DNA of 55,797 bases. Source: a virus. The position numbers and the translations under genes were made by a program. This document shows, piece by piece, positions 51,521 to 55,797 of the stretch. The number at the start of each line of letters is the position of its first letter. The stretch's first letter is position 1. The DNA lies in the IMG/VR virus record IMGVR_UViG_3300020202_000007, positions 1 to 55,797 of that record; one strand, given 5' to 3'. A model generated the notes under the pieces. It did not search any database. It saw nothing but the letters and a program-made list of their open reading frames with translations, and was not told the origin of the DNA.

Positions 51521-51706
51521 ATGACGATCGAAGTATTCAACGACAGCGACCAACCGATTAAAGAAGGCACGGTCTGCGAGATCACTGGCGACGTGAAGAC
51601 GCTTGAGGATGGCACGACGCTTCCGATTGTCAGGCCCGTTCAGGTGCCGCATTCGATTTGCTTTCCCGAGGATTTGCCGGCCGCCGCTCGCCCTCGTCTT
51701 GCCTGA
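51521..51706 (+). CDS. Small hypothetical protein
   Basis: 61 residues, GGAGG upstream. Begins MTIEVFNDSDQPIKEG, beta-rich, ends in a Pro/Ala/Arg tail. It is divergent from the putative small terminase gene. No family recognised. Confidence 0.6.
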   Translation: MTIEVFNDSDQPIKEGTVCEITGDVKTLEDGTTLPIVRPVQVPHSICFPEDLPAAARPRLA

Positions 51707-51767
51707 TGGGTGTGCGACCACAATCCGTAGCGGCCACTACGCCGTGCGTGAACTTGCAACCACTTCA

Positions 51768-51788
51768 CCCGCGAACTAAATTTGCGGG
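51768..51788 (+). promoter_or_regulatory. Hairpin immediately upstream of the membrane-protein ATG
   Basis: CCCGCGAA/TTTGCGGG with loop CTAAA; includes one GU pair. The 3' arm ends two bases before ATG 51790. It could control access of ribosomes, a sensible feature for a lysis-timing protein. Confidence 0.4.
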
Positions 51789-51789
51789 C

Positions 51790-52083
51790 ATGAGCGCACT
51801 GGTCTATGCCGTGTGGATCGCGTCCGTTTTTGCTAATTTCTACACCATTGAGGTCGCAACCGAGCGATGGGGCTTTCCTGGAAGACTGGGAGCATTTTGC
51901 ATTCTGGCGGCTGGCGGCATGTCTATGGGATTGGGGATGCCGCTGCTTCTGCACCAGATGGGTGTTGATAAGCAACGGATCTGGCTTCCGGGGGTCGTGG
52001 CCGGAATCGTCTTCAATGCGGTGTTCGTTGCGATTGGAGTGCTTCTCTCGCGCGCAAAGACTCGCGCCGGACGGGCCGGATGA
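51790..52083 (+). CDS. Membrane protein, three membrane segments (holin-like)
   Basis: 97 residues from ATG 51790. Hydrophobic segments: VYAVWIASVFANFYTI, LGAFCILAAGGMSMGLGM, WLPGVVAGIVFNAVFVAIGVLL; short basic tail. Size and topology fit a holin but no motif proves it. A longer frame starts at ATG 51706 in the preceding stop. The 8-bp stem at 51768-51788 would mask the region just before ATG 51790. Confidence 0.6.
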   Translation: MSALVYAVWIASVFANFYTIEVATERWGFPGRLGAFCILAAGGMSMGLGMPLLLHQMGVDKQRIWLPGVVAGIVFNAVFVAIGVLLSRAKTRAGRAG

Positions 52084-52104
52084 GCGGCCGCGGGCGCCGA
52101 TGGG

Positions 52105-53028
52105 TCAGGCGGCGCGCGGCGGGTCGGGCTGCGGAACGCGCCAGGGGACAAACAGCTTCGGCGGCGGGGCCGCGGTGAATCGCTTGTCCTCGTAAAACCG
52201 CTCGCTCGTGCTCTCGCTGCTATGGCTCATCAAAGGCGAATGGTGGCCGGTCATCACTTTCGTCCAAGTGTTGTGAGTGACTCGCAGCGATTGTGTTTTG
52301 TGCTTGCGGTCGTTCGGAATCTGCGCGTCCTCAAGAATCGTCCCGTACCGCTTGTAGTACGCGCCAGCCGTTTTCTCCCAGGGGAACACGAGTTCGCGCC
52401 GCGGCTCGTGGATGCGGCGTAGTAGCCACGTCACCTCGTCCCACAGGTGATAGACAGCCGGCTTTCTCTTGCCCTTGCGTACATTCGCCGGAATCGAGAC
52501 GACTCCGCGATCAAGATCCACCCAGTCCCATCGCGTGGCGAGGGTGGCGCCCTTGCGCTCGCTCGTGCAAAAAACGAAGCCGAACAGTGCTGGCCACCAA
52601 TAGCGCGCCGGCACGCCGCAAATCATCCCTGGCCGGCAGTGCGCCGACTCAAAGAGCCGCGTCAGTTGAGATTCGTCTAGCGCGATCGGCTCCGGCTCCG
52701 GCGCCTGCGGCAGCTCCACGGTCGGAAACGCATCGACCATTCGACGGCAAGCGAGGAACCGCCATAGCGTGAGCACGCGGCCAACACGAGACAACGCCGT
52801 TTCAACGCTCCGCGGCTCATCCAGGCTATCGCCTTTCGTGAGCATGTCGCCGAGCCAAAGCGTAACGCAGTCGTCGTTCAAATCGACGAGCTCAGCCGGG
52901 CGGCCAAGGAAGCGGCCAAAGTCATTCAGCGCGTAGCGGTAATGCTCGCGAGTCAGCGGAGAGCGAATTTTCAGGCGGCGCGGGAAGTAAACGCTATTAC
53001 AGATGTCCCAAAGATTTGCAGAAGTCAC
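52105..53028 (-). CDS. int: Divergent tyrosine recombinase (integrase)
   Basis: 307 residues. N-terminal 100 residues form a helical core-binding domain (LTREHYRYALNDFGRFLGR). The catalytic part retains R158 (TSERKGATLATRW), Lys-rich KGKRKP, R249 (SLRVTHNTW, usual H replaced by Q246), H269 (MSHSSESTSERFY) and Y279. Similar divergent integrases occur in planctomycetes. It is the likely phage integrase, next to an intergenic region that may hold attP. Confidence 0.75.
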   Translation of the reverse strand: MTSANLWDICNSVYFPRRLKIRSPLTREHYRYALNDFGRFLGRPAELVDLNDDCVTLWLGDMLTKGDSLDEPRSVETALSRVGRVLTLWRFLACRRMVDAFPTVELPQAPEPEPIALDESQLTRLFESAHCRPGMICGVPARYWWPALFGFVFCTSERKGATLATRWDWVDLDRGVVSIPANVRKGKRKPAVYHLWDEVTWLLRRIHEPRRELVFPWEKTAGAYYKRYGTILEDAQIPNDRKHKTQSLRVTHNTWTKVMTGHHSPLMSHSSESTSERFYEDKRFTAAPPPKLFVPWRVPQPDPPRAA

Positions 53029-53341
53029 GGCTATTCAGGTGGTGCATTGTCATTGCTGCGTCCGTGTGACCTCGCCTCGGCGGTCCTTAATCCCTCGTTA
53101 CAACCATACGTCAAACCGGGTCCGGTAGTCGCTGTTATTCCGATTCTGCGCGCTGCCGTAGTTGATTCCCGATGCTAGTGCGCTAGGGGGTAATGAGTGA
53201 AACAGAGTAATTCGGTGTTGCGAAAACGCAACTGTTTTCCTGAGACAACACCACAAAAACGCGGCAGTCGGTTTCGGAAATCGTGATACACGCGGCACTT
53301 CGCCGCTGGTTCGCTTGGTCCCTAGCTGAAAGGCGGTGGTA
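53029..53341. other. 313-bp intergenic region, candidate attP
   Basis: No gene found. Contains nested inverted repeats: GGTGTTG (53214-53220) with CAACACC (53246-53252), and GTTGCG-AAAA-CGCAAC (53217-53232). Other short repeats (CTAG..CTAG near 53175-53186) are present. Its place at the integrase start suggests attP or integrase regulatory sites. Confidence 0.4.
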
Positions 53342-53611
53342 ATGGTCCGGTCTGTGTTAGCGCTGCTTGTCGTTGCGCTCTGCTGTGTTGTTGCAGACGC
53401 CCACGGCCCAGTCAGTGTTCGAGGTTATACCCGCTCGAACGGGACTTACGTGGCTCCGCACTACCGCAGTGCTCCAGACAGCAGCTTTTACAACAACTGG
53501 TCCACGCAGGGAAATTTTAATCCCTACACGGGCCGGGCCGGAACTCGAATCGCGCCGAGCTATTCGTCGCCGAGTTACCGATCGTATCGCCCTTCGTACT
53601 ACTCGCCGTAA
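53342..53611 (+). CDS. Small secreted Tyr/Ser-rich protein
   Basis: 89 residues. Signal peptide (VRSVLALLVVALCCVVADA), then VRGYTRSNGTYVAPHYRSAPD, NNWSTQGN and NPYTGRAGT, a pattern recurrent in bacterial and phage proteins, then a Tyr/Ser/Pro tail. Could be expressed from the prophage. Confidence 0.75.
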   Translation: MVRSVLALLVVALCCVVADAHGPVSVRGYTRSNGTYVAPHYRSAPDSSFYNNWSTQGNFNPYTGRAGTRIAPSYSSPSYRSYRPSYYSP

Positions 53612-53699
53612 TGGCAGGTAGCACTAGTTTGAAAACACGCGGCGGGGGCCGGTTGGGTGCTACGCAGTCGCATCCTCTCTGACCCGGCTCCCGTCGCAT

Positions 53700-53728
53700 T
53701 TGACAGGGCGTAGCATATCTTTTACGAT
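53700..53728 (+). promoter_or_regulatory. Promoter with operator repeat, in front of the repressor
   Basis: TTGACA (53700-53705), 17-bp spacer, TACGAT (53723-53728). The 15-bp CATATCTTTTACGAT (53714-53728) is repeated exactly at 54002-54016. The transcript would start near ATG 53735, giving a leaderless repressor mRNA. Confidence 0.75.
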
Positions 53729-53734
53729 AGGGGA

Positions 53735-53980
53735 ATGGAAGAGATGGCCCACGCGAACACTGAGTTCTTTCGCAGGAACTTGGCGGCCCTCTGCGCCGAG
53801 CATGGAAGCGTTCAGGCCTTGGCCGACAAAGCAGGCCTCACCCGCGTTTATCTCAGCCGAATCATTCACGGAAGGTCGGTACCGACCATCGACGTGGCGG
53901 CACGAATCGCGGATGCACTAGAAGTCCCGCTGTCTTCGCTACTGGAAAAATCTTCTAGAAAATTTGCCGCGGCGGGCTAA
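53735..53980 (+). CDS. C1/Cro-type HTH repressor
   Basis: 81 residues. Residues about 25-70 are an HTH_3 domain (QALADKAGLTRVYLSRIIHGRSVPTI). No C-terminal dimerisation domain, so it is Cro-like in size. Flanked by two identical 15-bp sites in promoter context, a usual lysogeny-control arrangement. Confidence 0.9.
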   Translation: MEEMAHANTEFFRRNLAALCAEHGSVQALADKAGLTRVYLSRIIHGRSVPTIDVAARIADALEVPLSSLLEKSSRKFAAAG

Positions 53981-53986
53981 TACCCC

Positions 53987-54016
53987 TTGACGGCTTCGTA
54001 TCATATCTTTTACGAT
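53987..54016 (+). promoter_or_regulatory. Second promoter/operator copy, facing the early operon
   Basis: TTGACG (53987-53992), 18-bp spacer, TACGAT (54011-54016), overlapping the exact 15-bp repeat (54002-54016). It probably drives early genes and is repressed by the HTH protein. Confidence 0.7.
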
Positions 54017-54032
54017 TGCCAAAGTTGGTTAG

Positions 54033-54188
54033 GTGTCAGAGCCGAGCCAACGACGGATTAGGACTGCGACTTCTTTAGCCCCTGCTGCTCTCTGGGCTTG
54101 GTTGTCGCGATTCACGGACAACAGCTCGCCTTCATGGATGGCGGGCAAATGGATTTGCTTCTATGGCGAGTTCTCTACGCGCCGTTGA
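54033..54188 (+). CDS. Possible small protein (51 aa)
   Basis: GTG-started frame in the gap after the second promoter. Composition is unremarkable, weak binding site, and it overlaps the next gene by 26 bases. Low support. Confidence 0.25.
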   Translation: MSEPSQRRIRTATSLAPAALWAWLSRFTDNSSPSWMAGKWICFYGEFSTRR

Positions 54189-54456
54189 AACGCTGATTCT
54201 GTGCGGCTGCTCGCGCTGCGGGCGAAGGCTGATCTACGAAGACCATCGCCTGCCTTGCGTCGTGGACGCTTTGGACGGCACTCCCACGGCGGTTCATTGC
54301 TCGACGTGCGCCGGCATCGTGGAGGCCGGTCGTCAGGGGCGGGAAGCGGCGATGGCCGGTTTGGCGATTGGCGACTTCCGCTTTGAGACCGAAGCCGAGC
54401 GGCAGGAATTCGAGGCGGAGTATCGGCGGACGATGGCGATTCTGGGGAGTGCCTAG
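54163..54456 (+). CDS. Small zinc-binding early protein
   Basis: 97 residues. CGCSRCG near residue 15 and CSTC near 46 suggest a zinc ribbon; the C-terminal half is an acidic helix. Unknown role in the early operon. Confidence 0.65.
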   Translation: MASSLRAVETLILCGCSRCGRRLIYEDHRLPCVVDALDGTPTAVHCSTCAGIVEAGRQGREAAMAGLAIGDFRFETEAERQEFEAEYRRTMAILGSA

Positions 54457-54458
54457 CG

Positions 54459-54737
54459 ATGGCGACTGAGATGTTCGTGATCTTTGACAAGTCACGCGAG
54501 ATGTGGTGGTGCGACAACGAGTGCGGGTACACGGCGGAGCTGCTGTGCGCCGGGCTCTACACGCAAGAGAAGATCGATCAGTTGAGTCGCGAGCGGCGAC
54601 TGGACCAGGACACGCCCTATCCGCTGCACGTGGCGCTGGAGGCGATGCGGCGGAGATCGCCGAACGGATTAGCGTCGATGGTCGTGGAGTCGCTTTTTGA
54701 CGTGGCACGAGGAAACAGCCCCACCGCCGCGCCATAA
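54459..54737 (+). CDS. Conserved early phage protein
   Basis: 92 residues. FVIFDKSREMWWCDNECGYT resembles short phage proteins with a WW then GYT pattern. Followed by a helical stretch. Function unknown. Confidence 0.65.
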   Translation: MATEMFVIFDKSREMWWCDNECGYTAELLCAGLYTQEKIDQLSRERRLDQDTPYPLHVALEAMRRRSPNGLASMVVESLFDVARGNSPTAAP

Positions 54738-54826
54738 GGCCAATCGTGCTGGCTCCGTCAGATGGGCTCTGCCCGCTGCACTGAGACGGAGGCGGCGGTG
54801 GGTGTTTGAGATATGGAGATAACGCG

Positions 54827-55588
54827 GTGAACCTATCCAAGCTCAGCGAACCGTTCCCAGCCGAGGACATCGAATGGCGAGTGTCCCGCGCCGGCGTTGG
54901 TGGTCAGCGAGGTATCTGGTGCTCGGTGTTGGCCTACATCACGGCCCGCGCGATTCAGAAACGCTTGGACGACGTGTGCGGCCCCGAGAACTGGCAGATC
55001 GAAGAACCACGAATCATCGAGATCAACGGCAAGAGCGCCTTCGCGGCGGGAATCTCCATTCGGATCGACAACCAGTGGATCACGAAATGGGACGTGGCCG
55101 AGCCGACGAACATCGAACCGGCCAAGGGCGGATTCAGCGGGGCCATGAAGCGCGCTGGAGCGCAGTGGGGCATCGGCCGCTACCTGTACTACATGGACGA
55201 GGTTAAAGCCGACACCGAACAGACAAGGCAGGATGGCCGCCAGTGGAACTGGGCGAAACTTCCAAAAGACAAAGGCGGAGTCGAATACTGGTGGAAAACT
55301 CCCGCACTCCCCGCGTGGGCGCTGCCGAAGGACGCGGAGCACGAAGTCACCGACAAAGAGGTGGCAGCCCTCAAGCAATCATGGCGATTGAAGTTCGCGG
55401 CCACGACGAAGAACCCCAAGGATCTGCGGGAAGGCTTCACGCGATTCGTCACTGGCGTTGTCGGCGAATTCCCGAGCGCTGATTCGACCTGCTGGACGCG
55501 CGACGCACTGGAGGAGTGCCGCGAGCGAATTAACGCGACGACCGATCCGGCGGGCGTGAGTTCCGATGTTCCGTTTGATTCCAAATAG
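54827..55588 (+). CDS. Rad52/Rad22-type single-strand annealing protein
   Basis: 253 residues from GTG 54827 with GGAG upstream. VLAYITARAIQKRLDDVCGPENWQ, then WDVAEPTNIEP, GGFSGAMKRAGAQWGIGRYLY is the Rad52 N-terminal fold core. Phage members anneal complementary single strands, working with a 5'-3' exonuclease like the one encoded at 1500-2678. An upstream TTG (54806) is possible but lacks a good site. Confidence 0.92.
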   Translation: MNLSKLSEPFPAEDIEWRVSRAGVGGQRGIWCSVLAYITARAIQKRLDDVCGPENWQIEEPRIIEINGKSAFAAGISIRIDNQWITKWDVAEPTNIEPAKGGFSGAMKRAGAQWGIGRYLYYMDEVKADTEQTRQDGRQWNWAKLPKDKGGVEYWWKTPALPAWALPKDAEHEVTDKEVAALKQSWRLKFAATTKNPKDLREGFTRFVTGVVGEFPSADSTCWTRDALEECRERINATTDPAGVSSDVPFDSK

Positions 55589-55602
55589 GAGTGCCTTAAC
55601 CG

Positions 55603-55797
55603 ATGACCGCAGCAGCAGAAGCCGAAGCAACTATTCCCGATCAGTTGGCTGTGTTTCGCAAGCAGGACGCCATCGTGGCCGCGCTGAAGAAATACATGGA
55701 ACTGAAGATCGGCGGTGTGAATGACAAGAAAGGGCTGGCCGCCGTCCATGCCGCACGAATCGAGGCCCGCGACGCGCGTATCGCCGTCGAGAAAACG
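55603..55797 (+). CDS. Long coiled-coil phage protein (5' part; continues at position 1)
   Basis: ATG 55603 follows the Rad52-type gene by 14 bases. The frame passes into the 127-bp end repeat and continues at 1-1006; it adds 24 residues (MTAAAEAEATIPDQL...) before the part described there. Confidence 0.85.
   Translation, partial: MTAAAEAEATIPDQLAVFRKQDAIVAALKKYMELKIGGVNDKKGLAAVHAARIEARDARIAVEKT
55671..55797. repeat. Terminal direct repeat, right copy (assembly overlap)
   Basis: Exact copy of 1-127; removing one copy closes the genome at 55,670 bp. Confidence 0.95.

Noticed and set aside
1-55797. CRISPR array
   Set aside because: No regularly spaced repeats with unique spacers were seen; the regular repeats are protein-coding Ser-Pro tracts.

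Overview
The window is one complete circular phage genome. Bases 55671-55797 repeat bases 1-127 exactly (127 bp). This is the overlap an assembler leaves when a circular or circularly permuted molecule is opened, so the unit length is 55,670 bp. One gene crosses the junction (55603-55670 joined to 1-1006). The phage looks temperate: it has a tyrosine recombinase, a C1/Cro-type repressor and paired promoter/operator sites. It looks podovirus-like: portal, scaffold, capsid, adaptor, propeller-like and very large internal-virion-type proteins are present, but no recognisable tape measure, sheath or baseplate. The host is not named by the sequence. High GC, a plus-strand CsrA, secreted protease genes, and a conserved protein beside the terminase genes that I associate with Planctomycetota suggest a planctomycete-like host; this is inference.

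Plus-strand early region (about 53.3 kb through the junction to 15.96 kb): a small secreted protein; the repressor, flanked by two copies of a 15-bp promoter/operator repeat; small Zn-binding proteins; a Rad52-type annealing protein; a coiled-coil protein; an AP2-domain protein; a FEN/PolA-type 5'-3' exonuclease; an HNH (NinG-like) protein; a Dam-type adenine methylase; CsrA; a ParB-like protein; an SF2 helicase; another HNH protein; and a run of small genes. A 317-bp non-coding stretch rich in hairpins precedes a deoxyribosyltransferase-like gene. An IS1595-type transposase sits in the operon without visible IS ends. There is no DNA polymerase or primase, so replication probably relies on the host replisome plus annealing, exonuclease and helicase functions. 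The region ends after a terminator with a secreted module: a signal-peptide protein, a matrixin-like metalloprotease with a cysteine-switch-like motif, and a papain-like protease.

Minus-strand late region (read from 51.4 kb down to 16 kb): a possible TerS, a minimal tyrosine recombinase, TerL, a tRNA-like element, a small gene, portal, small proteins including one resembling the Acb2/Tad1 hairpin family of cyclic-nucleotide sponges, scaffold, major capsid protein, adaptor and tail proteins. Three proteins in this region carry Ser-Pro low-complexity tracts. A glycosyltransferase/methyltransferase cluster is interrupted by an HNH gene. It is followed by a propeller-like tail protein, a repeat-built fibre, coiled-coil proteins and a 2173-residue internal virion-type protein.

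A small bidirectional region (51.4-53.3 kb) holds a membrane protein, the divergent integrase and an intergenic stretch that may hold attP.
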